The notes under the pieces: generated by a model | What the model saw: the letters and a program-made list of their open reading frames with translations, nothing else | Databases searched by the model: none | What the model was told of the DNA's origin: nothing | Source: Blastococcus haudaquaticus | GTDB lineage: Bacteria > Actinomycetota > Actinomycetes > Mycobacteriales > Geodermatophilaceae | Reading direction: 5' to 3' | Length of the DNA stretch: 64,000 nucleotides | NCBI RefSeq assembly: GCF_900230285.1 | Contig: NZ_OCNK01000003.1 | Coordinates: 558,001 to 622,000, forward strand | Shown here: piece after piece, positions 33,957-43,234 of the stretch | How positions within the stretch are numbered: position 1 is the first letter of the stretch | Layout of the letters: every line of letters begins with the position of its first letter | Position numbers and translations under genes: made by a program

Positions 33957-34660
33957 CAACGACATCCGACCACTCCTCCCGGCCGGCCGAGCCGGTCGAC
34001 GGCCCCGCGGTCGTCCCCTCCCGACGGCGGAGACTGGTCCTCGCAGTCGTCGCGGCGGTCGTCGCCGTGGCACTCGTGGTGCTGGTCGTCGTCCTGAGCG
34101 GGCGGGACGACGCGGCCGGCGACGGTGCCGCCTCGTCGACGCCGTCGGCGACCACGTCGTCCGGCGCCTCCTCGCCCTCGGCGAGCGCGCCGACGACGCC
34201 CGGCGCGGAGCCGTCGGCGCCCGCCGGCTCCGCCCAGGCGGTGCCGGTCGACGGCAACGAGCCCCCGCCGCAGCGTCCGCCCGTCGCGCTGGACGCCGGG
34301 GACGACGTCGACGGCGTCACCGGCTCGCTCGCCCTCGTCGAGGAGATCGACGGGTCGGCGCAGGGGCCGGGCAACATCAACGGGCCGGCTCTGCGCATCA
34401 CCGTCCGGCTGGTCAACGGCACCGACGCCGATCTCGCGCTCTCCGGCGTCGCCGTCAGCGTCTTCCACGGCGCGGACCGCACCCCGGCGTCGCCCCTGGA
34501 GGACCGGTCCCAGTCGCCGTTCGCCGGGGACCTCCCGCCGGGGGACGCGGCCGAGGGCGTCTACGTCCTCCGGGTCCCGGCCGACGACCGGGACGACATC
34601 CGGGTCGAGGTCGGGGTGCGCCCCGGCGCCGCCGTCATGGTCTTCACCGGAGCTGTGTGA
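33953..34660 (+). CDS. Single-pass membrane protein with Ser/Thr/Pro linker and extracellular domain
   Basis: This 235-residue protein has a short cytoplasmic tail, one transmembrane helix (about 27-49: LVLAVVAAVVAVALVVLVVV), a low-complexity Ser/Ala/Thr/Pro linker (about 55-105) and an extracellular beta-rich domain (about 110-235) of DUF4352-like appearance (ALRITVRLVNGTDADLALSG). It is translationally coupled to the DUF1972 glycosyltransferase (ATGA overlap). It may organise or sense EPS export; no enzymatic motif is visible. Confidence 0.7.
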   Translation: MTTTSDHSSRPAEPVDGPAVVPSRRRRLVLAVVAAVVAVALVVLVVVLSGRDDAAGDGAASSTPSATTSSGASSPSASAPTTPGAEPSAPAGSAQAVPVDGNEPPPQRPPVALDAGDDVDGVTGSLALVEEIDGSAQGPGNINGPALRITVRLVNGTDADLALSGVAVSVFHGADRTPASPLEDRSQSPFAGDLPPGDAAEGVYVLRVPADDRDDIRVEVGVRPGAAVMVFTGAV

Positions 34661-34727
34661 CATGCCGTCGAGCCGTCCCCAGGCCGCCCGCCCGCGCCGG
34701 CCGCTCCCCGAACAGCGAGGGTCCGAG

Positions 34728-35168
34728 ATGACAGGCGTCGTCGGCTACACCACCGGTGTCTACGACATGTTCCACATCGGGCACCTCAACGTGCTCCGCC
34801 GTGCCCGGCTGGCCTGCGATCACCTCGTCGTGGGCGTGACGACCGACGAGCTGTCCCTGGCCGCCAAGGGCAAGACGCCGGTCGTCCCGTTCGAGGAGCG
34901 CATGGACATCGTCCGCGCCATCCGCTACGTCGACGACGTCGTCCCCCAGACGAGCATGGACAAGCTCGAGGCGTGGGAGAAGATCGGTTTCGACGCGGTC
35001 TTCGTGGGCGACGACTGGAAGGGCACCGACAAGTGGAACGCCCTCGAGGCCGAGTTCGCGGCTCGCGGCGTCACTGTCCGCTACTTCGCGTACACCCAGC
35101 ACACCTCGAGCACGCTGCTGCGCGCCGCCCTGACCCGCATGACCGAGAGCGGGTCGGCCGCCGGCTGA
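34728..35168 (+). CDS. Cytidylyltransferase of the TagD/glycerol-3-phosphate type
   Basis: This 146-residue enzyme has the cytidylyltransferase signatures GVYDMFHIGHLNVLRRA (HxGH) and KAKGKTP-like KGKTPVVPFEERMDIV. RYVDDVVPQ and FVGDDWKGTDKWN follow, then the RTxxxSST-like HTSSTLLR. Such enzymes make CDP-glycerol or a related CDP-alcohol. It lies two genes before a CDP-alcohol phosphatidyltransferase gene on the opposite strand. ATG 34728 has GAGGG 6 nt upstream. The alcohol substrate is unknown. Confidence 0.9.
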   Translation: MTGVVGYTTGVYDMFHIGHLNVLRRARLACDHLVVGVTTDELSLAAKGKTPVVPFEERMDIVRAIRYVDDVVPQTSMDKLEAWEKIGFDAVFVGDDWKGTDKWNALEAEFAARGVTVRYFAYTQHTSSTLLRAALTRMTESGSAAG

Positions 35169-35251
35169 TCGGGACGTCCGGAGGCGCGACAGCCGCCTCG
35201 ACGTACGGCCGGGACCACACGGCCGAGACCTCACGGGGGAGACCCGCCACG

Positions 35252-36037
35252 ATGGACCAGTCCCTCGACCTGCCCGCCACGCCGGCCGCTGCCGGCTACA
35301 CGGGTGCACCGGTGCCCGCGGCCCGTGATCCCCGCGCCCGGTTGCGGCAGTGGGTCATGGACCGGGCGACCCGGCTGCGCGGGCGGCCGCTCGACATCGA
35401 CGAGGGCATCGCGGCCGGCTATCTGGCCTCCGTCGTCCTCGAGCGCGGCGTGATGGCCGCCCGCGGCGTCGTCCGCTTCCCCCTGCGATCGCCCAGGCCC
35501 TTCGTCGGCCGCGGCGTGCGCCTGCGGTCGAAGCGTCAGCTCGCCATGGGCTCCGGCGTGACCCTCGGGCACGGCTCGCTCGTCGACGCGACGTCCCGGG
35601 ACGGCGTCCGGCTGGGCGACGGGGTCTCGGTCGGGAGGAACACCCGGATCGAGTGCACGGGGAGCCTCGCCACCCTGGGCGTCGGGCTCGTCGTGGGGCC
35701 CGGGACGGGCCTGGGGACCGACAACCTCTACGGCTGCGCCGGCGGGGTCCGCATCGGGGCCGACACGATCGTCGGCAACTACGTCTCCTTCCACTCGGAG
35801 GACCACGTCTTCAGCCGGCGGGACGTCCCGATCCGCGACCAGGGCGTCACGCACCAGGGCATCGAGGTCGGCGACGGGTGCTGGATCGGCTCCCGCGTGA
35901 CGGTCCTCGACGGCGCCCGCATCGGCGACGGCTGCGTCATCGCCGCCGGCGCCGTCGTCGTGGCGGGGGAGTACGCGCCGTACGGCGTGTACGGGGGCGT
36001 GCCGGCCCGCCTGATCAGCCGCCGCCCCGAGGGCTGA
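35252..36037 (+). CDS. Left-handed beta-helix acyltransferase (maltose/serine O-acetyltransferase-like)
   Basis: The 261-residue protein has about 90 non-repetitive residues, then hexapeptide repeats forming a left-handed beta-helix (for example LGDGVSVGRNTRIECTGS, VRIGADTIVGNYVSFHSEDH). The terminal GDGCWIGSRVTVLDGARIGDGCVIAAGAVV block and the VYGGVPARLI ending are typical of LbH acetyltransferases in EPS loci. His in HSEDHVFSR is the likely catalytic base. It probably O-acetylates the EPS repeat unit. GGGGGAGA precedes the ATG. Confidence 0.88.
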   Translation: MDQSLDLPATPAAAGYTGAPVPAARDPRARLRQWVMDRATRLRGRPLDIDEGIAAGYLASVVLERGVMAARGVVRFPLRSPRPFVGRGVRLRSKRQLAMGSGVTLGHGSLVDATSRDGVRLGDGVSVGRNTRIECTGSLATLGVGLVVGPGTGLGTDNLYGCAGGVRIGADTIVGNYVSFHSEDHVFSRRDVPIRDQGVTHQGIEVGDGCWIGSRVTVLDGARIGDGCVIAAGAVVVAGEYAPYGVYGGVPARLISRRPEG

Positions 36038-36107
36038 GCGAGCGGAAGGCGACGTCGCCGCCCGGTACGAGCCGCGGCACGGACCGGTCCCCGGGACGGA
36101 AAACGAT

Positions 36108-36140
36108 CAGGGGGCCCGCGCCGTCGGCGCGGGCCCCCTG
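36108..36140. terminator. Strong bidirectional hairpin terminator
   Basis: CAGGGGGCCCGCGCC and GGCGCGGGCCCCCTG form a perfect 15-bp stem with a 3-nt loop. It lies between the converging acyltransferase (stop 36037) and CDP-alcohol transferase (stop 36163) genes and can serve both. Confidence 0.85.
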
Positions 36141-36162
36141 ACGAGTCAGCGGTCGGGCGTGC

Positions 36163-36930
36163 TCAGGCGGTCGCGGCGAGCCGCTGGGCGTCCAGCGCGG
36201 CCAGCTGCCCGCGCCACCGCACGAGCCCACCGGCGAGGTAGGCCACGTTGCCGAGCAGGAGCACGGCGTAGACGCCGAGGAAGAGGCTCTGGAAGCCGAA
36301 CAGCGCGAAGGCCACGCACAGCAGGCCGTAGTCGGCGGGCGCCACGAGGACCGAGCGGACGACGGAGCGCCCCGGCTTCTCCGTCCGCCCCTTGAGCGGG
36401 CCCCCGCGGAGCTGCTCGGTGAGGATGTTGCCGAAGAACAGGACCGTCACGACCACCTGGAAGGCCGCGGGCAGCAGCAGGAGAGCCGGCTCCACGTCCC
36501 CGCCGAAGCGGTACAGCGAGACGAGGACGGCGAGGTGGATGGACGAGTTCTTGGCGCAGTCGATCATGTGGTCGAGCCACTCGCCGGTGAGCGTCCCGCC
36601 CCCGCGCAGCCGGGCGAGCTGACCGTCGGAGGAGTCGAGGGCATAGCCCAGCGCGAGCAGGAGGGCGACGCCGAGTCCCATGGCCAGGCCCGGGGGCACC
36701 AGGGCGACGGTGACGATGGCCGTGAACGTGAGCAGGGCGCTGATCGCCGTCACCTGGTTCGGCGTCATGCCGGCCACGTGCGCCAGGGCGGCGAACTGAC
36801 GGCCGAGCGGCCGGTTGACCAGACGCGAGTACAGCGGGATGCCGTAGTCGGACTTGCCGACGGTGCGCAGCCGGGCCACGGATGCCGAGAAGGTCGGTCG
36901 CACCGGTGGGGCGGTGGTCGTGGCGGTCAT
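36163..36930 (-). CDS. CDP-alcohol phosphatidyltransferase family membrane enzyme
   Basis: This 255-residue integral membrane protein has a full CDP-alcohol motif, D-G-x2-A-R-x8-G-x3-D-x3-D, in SSDGQLARLRGG...GEWLDHMID near residues 98-122. About six helices follow. Enzymes of this class transfer a phospho-alcohol from CDP-alcohol, usually to a lipid. ATG 36930 lies behind AGGAG; upstream frames are rejected. It faces the acyltransferase gene and is close to the TagD-like cytidylyltransferase, so the two may supply one CDP-linked precursor and its transferase. Confidence 0.9.
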   Translation of the reverse strand: MTATTTAPPVRPTFSASVARLRTVGKSDYGIPLYSRLVNRPLGRQFAALAHVAGMTPNQVTAISALLTFTAIVTVALVPPGLAMGLGVALLLALGYALDSSDGQLARLRGGGTLTGEWLDHMIDCAKNSSIHLAVLVSLYRFGGDVEPALLLLPAAFQVVVTVLFFGNILTEQLRGGPLKGRTEKPGRSVVRSVLVAPADYGLLCVAFALFGFQSLFLGVYAVLLLGNVAYLAGGLVRWRGQLAALDAQRLAATA

Positions 36931-37383
36931 GCGGTACTCCTCGGGCGTCGGCACGGCATCGACGGCGGGCGCGCGGACGGCCGTCGGTCGAGCGGGGCCC
37001 GGTGGCGGTCGCCGACGGGCCGTCGCGGAGTTCCATCTTGCCCGGATCGGCCCCCGGGACGGCCGGGAGCGGGAGGGCGCCTGCCCCGAACTGATGACTT
37101 CGGGCCGACGCGGTCGTGGGGCGGTCGTCCGCCCCCGTCCTCGCGCGCGCGTTCCTCTTGACCTCCAGGACGGGCCTCAGGGGTCGAAAACCCGCAAAAT
37201 CTGATCCGAGCGCGATTGCGCCACTACGCGGAGTGATCGGCACAATGGTTGCTCGGCGCAACTCCGCAGGTCATGACCGGATCGTGTGACGTCCGCGCCC
37301 TGGTGACTTCATGATCGTCACGCTTAGTCTCCATCCGCTGCTTCTCGGCGAGTGCCCGGGGATCTGAGCGAGTGGGGGAAAGA
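36931..37383. other. Long intergenic region between divergent genes
   Basis: This 453-bp region holds no supported gene. It must contain promoters of the CDP-alcohol transferase (minus) and the large secreted protein (plus). Visible structures are GCGGAGT (37228-37234)/ACTCCGC (37261-37267) around a GTTGC/GCAAC hairpin, and the palindrome GGTCATGACC at 37269-37278. The first ~200 bp show nothing recognisable. Confidence 0.5.
37269..37278. promoter_or_regulatory. 10-bp perfect palindrome upstream of the large secreted protein gene
   Basis: GGTCATGACC is a perfect inverted repeat 106 bp before ATG 37384, directly after a larger stem (37228-37267). It is an operator candidate; no regulator is assigned. 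Confidence 0.3.
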
Positions 37384-40300
37384 ATGACGGCTCGACCTGC
37401 CATGGCGTCGAAGCGGATCACAGCGGGGTTCGTGGCCCTTCTGCTGACCGCCGGCACGCTGGCTCTCCTGGCACCCGCGTCGGCTCGCGCCGACTCGGCC
37501 CCCGCGGATCCCGCGAACCCCGCCACGCCCGTGACGGTCACCGCCGACGGTCTCCCGACCACGCAGATCAACGGCGTGGCCTGGTCGCAGGTGGTCGTCG
37601 GCAACAAGGTCTACGTCGCCGGCAGCTTCTCCACCGCCCGCCCGGCCGGGGCGGCAGCCGGGACGAACGAGGTCCCGCGCAACAACCTCCTGGCCTACGA
37701 CATCCGGACCGGTGAGCTCGACACCACGTTCCAGCCGAACCTCAACGCGCAGGCCCTGGTCGTCGCCGCCTCGCCCGACGGTTCGCGCATCTACGTGGGT
37801 GGCGACTTCACGCAGGCGAACGGCCAGGCGCGCAACCGCGTCGCGGCCTACAGCACCGCCACCGGTCAGCTCGTCGACACCTTCCGTCCCAGCGTCGCGG
37901 GCCAGGTCCGCGCCATCGCCGCGACCGACAGCACCGTGTACCTCGGTGGTGGCTTCTCCGCCGTCGGGTCCGTGGCCCGCACCCGCCTGGCGGCGGTCTC
38001 GGCCGCCAACGGCGCCCTGCTGCCCTGGGCGCCGGTCACCGGCGTGGGGCCGACCGACGGCAACGACGACGGCAACAAGAACACCAGCGACCACGTGATG
38101 GCCCTGGTGCTCACCGGCGGGGGGTCGCAGGTCGTGGCCGCCGGCCGCTTCTGGACCCTGAACGGCCAGCGGGCCACGGGCATCGGCGCACTGGACGCGA
38201 CGACCGGCGCCACCCGGCCGTTCGCGATCAGCCAGCTGGTCACCAACCACGGCATCAACTCGGCCATCTACAGCCTGTCCACGGACGGCCAGTACGTGTA
38301 CGGGACGGGCTACGACTTCTACGGGCCGGGCAACGTCGAGGGCTCCTTCAAGGTCACCGCCGACGGCGGGAACCTCGAGTGGATGAACGACTGCCACGGC
38401 GACACGTACTCCAACTTCGCCATGAACGGCGCCCTGTACATCGCCGGGCACCCGCACGTGTGCAGCAACATCGACGGGTACCCCGAGCACAACCCCCGGA
38501 TCCACCGCTACGCCACCGCGACCAGCCTGGTCGCGACGGGCAGGGTCGGGCACGAGACGGTGGCCAACAACAACTTCACCGGGAAGCCGGCGCCCTCGCT
38601 GCTGCCCTGGTTCCCGACGATGACCCCCGGGACCGTGACCGGTGCGGCGCAGGCCGGATGGTCGGTGAGCGGCAACTCCCAGTACGTCGTCTACGGCGGC
38701 GAGTTCCCCCGCGTCAACGGCAAGCCCCAGCAGGGTCTCGTGCGGTACGCGCTGCCGAGCATCGCGCCGAACAAGATCGCCCCGAGCGCTGACGGGTTCA
38801 CCGCCTCGGCCGTGGCGATCGCGCCGGGGGCCGTGCGCGTGAGCTGGCCGTCGGCGACCGACCAGGACAACCAGAACCTGACCTACCGCGTGTACCGCGA
38901 CGGGGCCACCGGCACGGCGATCCACACCGTCACCAAGCCGTCGGTGTTCTGGGACCGGCCGTCGCTGGCCTTCGTCGACACCACGGCCGGCCCGGGCACG
39001 CACACCTACCGGGTCAGCGCCTCCGACCCGGCCGGGAACCGCATCAACACGGCCTGGGTGACGGTCGAGGTGACCGCCGGCACGACGGCGCCGCGCGCCT
39101 ACGCCGAGGCCGTCCGTTCGGACGGGGCGGAGTCCCTGTGGCCGCTGTCGGACACCACCGGTGGGAGCCGCGACTGGATCGGCGGGAACGACCTGACCCT
39201 CGGCAGCGGGGTCAACCGCGGCCGGCCGGGTGCGATCACGGGTGACCCGAACAGCAGCTTCGAGTTCACCGGCCGGTCCTCCTCCTTCGCGGCGAGCTCG
39301 AAGACCGGTGTGTGGGCGCCGAACACCTTCAGCGTCGAGGCGTGGTTCCAGACGACCTCGACCAAGGGCGGCAAGATCATCGGCTTCGGCAACCGCACCT
39401 CCGGCACGAGCACCAGCTACGACCGGCACGTCTACATGGACCTGCAGGGGCGCGTGATCTTCGGGGTCTACCCCGGCGCCGAGCGCACGGTGTCCGGCGC
39501 GCCGGGCTACAACGACGGCCGCTGGCACCACGTGGTCGCCTCGCTGGGCAAGGGCGGCATGGCCCTGTACATCGACGGGAAGCTGGTCGGCTCCCGCGCC
39601 GACACCTGGTACGGGGAGAACAACCTCGGCTACTGGCGCATCGGCGGTGACAGCGCCTGGGGCAACATCCAGCCCTGGTTCGACGGTCGCATCGACGAGC
39701 CCGCCGTGTACCCCGAGCCCCTCTCGGCCGACCGCGTGCTGAACCACTACTCGCTGGGCACGACGGGGCAGGGGACGAACCTGTCGCCGACCGCGGCCTT
39801 CACGTCCACGGCGACCTACCTCACCGCTGCCTTCGACGCCGCCGGGTCCACCGACGCCGACGGCACCGTGAGCGCCTACGCCTGGGACTTCGGTGACGGG
39901 ACGACCGGTACCGGCCGGCAGACCGGGCACGCCTACACCGCGGCCGGCACCTTCGCCGTGAAGCTCACGGTGACCGACGACAAGGGCGCCACGGCGACGC
40001 GGACCCAGAACGTCACCGTGACGGCGCCGCCGCCGAACCAGGCGCCGGAGGCGGCGTTCACCGCGGCGATGAACGGGCTGAAGGGCTCGTTCGACGCGAC
40101 GTCCTCCACCGACGCCGACGGCACCGTCGCCACCTACGCGTGGGACTTCGGTGACGGCCGGACCGCCACCGGCGCCACGGCGGCCCACACCTACGCGACC
40201 GACGGCACCTACCTGGTGAAGCTCAGGGTGACCGACGACGACGGGGCGACCGACACCACCGAGCAGTCGGTGCAGGCGGTCACCGCGACGGTGCTGGCGT

Positions 40301-41880
40301 CCGACAGCTTCCAGCGCACCGTGTCCGGCGGCCTGGGGGCGGCCGAGGTCGGCGGCCCCTGGACCGTCTCCTTCGGCCCGACGCGCCAGTCGGTCTCCCC
40401 GGGCACGGCGACGCTGCAGCTGGCCGCGCCGGGGAACAACACCGGTTCCTACCTGGGCGACGTGTCGCAGACCAGCGCCGACGTGCGCACGACCTTCTCC
40501 CTGTCGGCCGCGCCGACCGGGGCCGGGACGTACGTCTACGTGCGGGGTCGCGTGGTCGGCACCTACCAGGAGTACCGGGCCCGGCTGCGCATGCTGGCAA
40601 CCGGTGCGGTGGCGCTCTCCTTCACCCGCCAGACGGGGACCGCGACGGAGACGCTGATCGGCGGCGAGGTCGTCGTCCCCGGCCTGACCTACGTGCCCGG
40701 CACCCCGCTGAACGTGCGGGTGCAGGTCTCCGGCACCGGGACCGCCGAGCTGGCGGCCACGGTGTGGGCGGACGGGACCAGCGAGCCGGCGACGCCGACC
40801 GTGACCCGTACCGACTCGACCGCGTCGCTCCAGGCGCCCGGCGGGGTGGGCATCTCCGCCTACCTGTCCGGCAGCGCGACCGCGCCGCTGGCCGTCCGGG
40901 TCACCGGGCTGACGGCCGTGCCGGTCGGTGCCCCGGCCCCGACGCCGAACGTCGCGCCGACGGCGGCGTTCGTGTCGACGACCAGCGGGCTCACCGGATC
41001 GTTCGACGGGACGGGCTCGACGGACCCGGACGGCACGGTCGCCGGCCACGTGTGGGACTTCGGTGACGGCACGACCGGCACCGGTGCCACGACGACGCAC
41101 CCCTACGCCGCGGCCGGGACGTACACCGTCCGCCTGACCGTCACCGACGACGACGGCGCCACCGGTTCCGTCGAGCGCCCGGTCACGGTCACCGCGCCGA
41201 ACCAGCCCGAGGAGCCCGAGGAGCCGGGTGTCACGCCCTTCGCCTCGGACGCCTTCGACCGCACGGTCACCGGGGGCCTGGGCACGGCGGACGTCGGGGG
41301 CCCGTGGACGGTGACGTTCGGCGGCACCCGCCAGTCGGTGGCGCCCGGAGCGGCCACGCTGGCGCTCCAGGCCCCGGGCAACAACACCGGGTCCTACCTG
41401 GGCGGTGTCTCGGAGACGAGCACCGACCTGCGGACGAGCTTCTCGCTGTCAGCGGCGCCCACGGGTGCCGGCACGTACGTGTACGTCCGCGGCCGGGTCG
41501 TCGGCACCAACCAGGAGTACCGCGCACGGCTGCGCATGCTGGCCAACGGCTCGGTCGCCCTGGCGTTCACCCGGCAGGAGGGAACGGCAACCGACGTCCT
41601 CATCGGGACCGAGGTCGTCGTCCCGGGTCTCACCTACGTTCCGGGCGCGACGCTGAACGTACGGGTCCAGGTCTCCGGGACGGGTACGACGCAGCTGGCC
41701 GCCACGGTCTGGTCCGCCGACGCCCAGGAGCCGGCCGCTCCGCAGCTGACGCGTACGGACCAGACCGCCTCGCTCCAGGCCCCGGGCGGTGTGGGCATCT
41801 CCGCGTACCTGTCGGGGAGCGCCACCACGCCGGTGTCCGTGCGGGTTACCCGCTTCAGCGCGGCACCCGTCGCAGACTGA
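37384..41880 (+). CDS. Secreted multidomain PKD/LamG protein of the EPS locus
   Basis: This 1,498-residue exported protein starts with a signal peptide (basic N-terminus, LLLTAGTLALLAPASARA, cleavage near 38). Next is a beta-propeller-like region of DUF5122/delta-60 repeats (about 60-455; IYVGGDFTQANGQARNRVAAY type). It is followed by a fibronectin III-like segment (463-566), a LamG/concanavalin-like domain (570-795) and PKD domains at about 800-882, 886-967 and 1190-1272 (YAWDFGDG motifs). A ~212-residue beta-sandwich module occurs twice (about 970-1181 and 1282-1498). ATG 37384 follows GGGGGAAAG. Adhesion or matrix binding of carbohydrate is likely; no catalytic motif is seen. Confidence 0.9.
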   Translation: MTARPAMASKRITAGFVALLLTAGTLALLAPASARADSAPADPANPATPVTVTADGLPTTQINGVAWSQVVVGNKVYVAGSFSTARPAGAAAGTNEVPRNNLLAYDIRTGELDTTFQPNLNAQALVVAASPDGSRIYVGGDFTQANGQARNRVAAYSTATGQLVDTFRPSVAGQVRAIAATDSTVYLGGGFSAVGSVARTRLAAVSAANGALLPWAPVTGVGPTDGNDDGNKNTSDHVMALVLTGGGSQVVAAGRFWTLNGQRATGIGALDATTGATRPFAISQLVTNHGINSAIYSLSTDGQYVYGTGYDFYGPGNVEGSFKVTADGGNLEWMNDCHGDTYSNFAMNGALYIAGHPHVCSNIDGYPEHNPRIHRYATATSLVATGRVGHETVANNNFTGKPAPSLLPWFPTMTPGTVTGAAQAGWSVSGNSQYVVYGGEFPRVNGKPQQGLVRYALPSIAPNKIAPSADGFTASAVAIAPGAVRVSWPSATDQDNQNLTYRVYRDGATGTAIHTVTKPSVFWDRPSLAFVDTTAGPGTHTYRVSASDPAGNRINTAWVTVEVTAGTTAPRAYAEAVRSDGAESLWPLSDTTGGSRDWIGGNDLTLGSGVNRGRPGAITGDPNSSFEFTGRSSSFAASSKTGVWAPNTFSVEAWFQTTSTKGGKIIGFGNRTSGTSTSYDRHVYMDLQGRVIFGVYPGAERTVSGAPGYNDGRWHHVVASLGKGGMALYIDGKLVGSRADTWYGENNLGYWRIGGDSAWGNIQPWFDGRIDEPAVYPEPLSADRVLNHYSLGTTGQGTNLSPTAAFTSTATYLTAAFDAAGSTDADGTVSAYAWDFGDGTTGTGRQTGHAYTAAGTFAVKLTVTDDKGATATRTQNVTVTAPPPNQAPEAAFTAAMNGLKGSFDATSSTDADGTVATYAWDFGDGRTATGATAAHTYATDGTYLVKLRVTDDDGATDTTEQSVQAVTATVLASDSFQRTVSGGLGAAEVGGPWTVSFGPTRQSVSPGTATLQLAAPGNNTGSYLGDVSQTSADVRTTFSLSAAPTGAGTYVYVRGRVVGTYQEYRARLRMLATGAVALSFTRQTGTATETLIGGEVVVPGLTYVPGTPLNVRVQVSGTGTAELAATVWADGTSEPATPTVTRTDSTASLQAPGGVGISAYLSGSATAPLAVRVTGLTAVPVGAPAPTPNVAPTAAFVSTTSGLTGSFDGTGSTDPDGTVAGHVWDFGDGTTGTGATTTHPYAAAGTYTVRLTVTDDDGATGSVERPVTVTAPNQPEEPEEPGVTPFASDAFDRTVTGGLGTADVGGPWTVTFGGTRQSVAPGAATLALQAPGNNTGSYLGGVSETSTDLRTSFSLSAAPTGAGTYVYVRGRVVGTNQEYRARLRMLANGSVALAFTRQEGTATDVLIGTEVVVPGLTYVPGATLNVRVQVSGTGTTQLAATVWSADAQEPAAPQLTRTDQTASLQAPGGVGISAYLSGSATTPVSVRVTRFSAAPVAD
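40291..41877 (+). repeat. Duplicated module inside the secreted PKD protein gene
   Basis: The segments at about 40291-40926 and 41229-41877 encode near-identical beta-sandwich modules, separated by one PKD domain (40951-41198). Shared stretches include APGNNTGSYLG, SLSAAPTGAGTYVYVRGRVV, QEYRARLRMLA and TASLQAPGGVGISAYLSGSA. This indicates a recent internal duplication of a PKD-plus-module block. Confidence 0.85.
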
Positions 41881-41971
41881 CACGTCGTCCGGGTCCGGGG
41901 GCCGTCGCAACCGCGGCGGCCCCCGGACCCGGCGCCGTGATCGTCGTGGTGGGACCGGGGGAGGGGGAGCG

Positions 41972-43225
41972 GTGAAGTCGGTGCTGGGCGTTCTCCGGCG
42001 GCCCGTCACGGCCGCGGTCGCGGGGCAGGTCACCCAGGCCGCGGCGGGGCTCGTCCTGCAGGTCGCGGCCGCACGGTCGCTGGGCGCGTCCGGATTCGGT
42101 GCGTTCGCCGTCGCCTACGGGGCCATCGTCCTGGCCACCGCCGTCTGCAGCGGCCTGGTCGGTGACTCCCTGACGGTGCTGGACCGCCGCGAGCCCGGGG
42201 TCAGGGCCGCCCTGCACGGCTGGACCGTGGTGGTGTCGGCGGGCGCAGGTGTCCTCGGGGTCCTGGCGACCGTCCTCACCGATCTGGGCGGCACCGGCAC
42301 CGGGCTGCTGCTCGGCCTGGCCACGGCCGCGTTCATCGTCGAGGACACGCTGCGCCGGCTCCTCATGGCGACCGGCCGGTTCTGGTCGTTGTCGGCGGTC
42401 GACGGAACCAGCCTGGTGCTCGCGCTCTCCACCCTCGCCGGCCTGGCCTCGCTCGGCGAGCTCACGTTCCCGTCCTTCGTCGTCGCCCTCCTGGTCGGTC
42501 AGGTGGGGGCGTCGGTGACGGCGTACGTGCTGCTCCCGGCCTCCGAGCGGCCGCACGGGCCCTGGCGGCGACCCGCCTGGGCGGAGGTCTTCGCGTTCGG
42601 CAGCTGGCGGGCGGCGACCCAGACCATCCGGCCGGCCCTCATGACCGCGCTGCGCCTCCTGGTCGTCGCCACGGCGGGGGTGGCCGCCTACGGGCCGATC
42701 GAGGCCGCGCGGGTCTACACGGCGCCCACCCTGGTGCTCGTCGGCGGTTTGGGTTCCTTCCTGCTCCCGCACTTCGTGGCGTTGAGGGGCCGCCCCGTCG
42801 CCCACAGCCTGCGGGTCGCCGACCGGGCGGCGCTGGGCCTGGCCGTGGCCGTCGCGCTCATCGGCGCGGCGGCGCTGCTGGTGCTGCCCTTCCTCGGCCC
42901 GGTGATCACCGGCGGCGACTACGGCGTCCCGGCCGCCGCCGTCGCCGGGTGGTCGGCGTACGCGGTCGCCAGTGCCCTGCTGCTGCCCTACGGGGCGATG
43001 GCCTCGGCTCACCGGGAGCAGGCACGGGTGCTGGGCCTGCGGACGCTGGAGCTCCTGTCCCTCGCCGCTGTGCTCGTGCTGGTGCTCACCCACCCGTCGC
43101 ACGCCGCCTGGGCCCCGCTGGCGTTGGCGATCGGGCCCCTGCTCGCCGCGGCGGCCGTCCGGCGGCGCGTGCTGCGCCCGCTGGTCGACCGGCCCCGGCA
43201 GGCCGAGGTCGTCGCCGTCGGCTGA
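41972..43225 (+). CDS. Polysaccharide flippase (Wzx/MATE-like)
   Basis: This 417-residue protein is almost entirely hydrophobic, with 12 or so predicted helices, and is typical of the MVF/polysaccharide-transporter fold. It begins with GQVTQAAAGLVLQVAAARSLGASGFGAFAVAYG, a common Wzx N-terminal pattern. It would flip undecaprenyl-linked repeat units across the membrane for polymerisation. GTG 41972 follows GAGGGGGAG. It lies after the large secreted protein gene and converges with the GT4 gene (9-bp gap). Confidence 0.85.
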   Translation: MKSVLGVLRRPVTAAVAGQVTQAAAGLVLQVAAARSLGASGFGAFAVAYGAIVLATAVCSGLVGDSLTVLDRREPGVRAALHGWTVVVSAGAGVLGVLATVLTDLGGTGTGLLLGLATAAFIVEDTLRRLLMATGRFWSLSAVDGTSLVLALSTLAGLASLGELTFPSFVVALLVGQVGASVTAYVLLPASERPHGPWRRPAWAEVFAFGSWRAATQTIRPALMTALRLLVVATAGVAAYGPIEAARVYTAPTLVLVGGLGSFLLPHFVALRGRPVAHSLRVADRAALGLAVAVALIGAAALLVLPFLGPVITGGDYGVPAAAVAGWSAYAVASALLLPYGAMASAHREQARVLGLRTLELLSLAAVLVLVLTHPSHAAWAPLALAIGPLLAAAAVRRRVLRPLVDRPRQAEVVAVG

Positions 43226-43234
43226 CGGCCCGGC

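Noticed and set aside
37324-41100. 1,258-codon minus-strand open frame
   Set aside because: Antisense shadow of the secreted PKD protein gene, with low-complexity Arg/Gly/Val composition and no motif.
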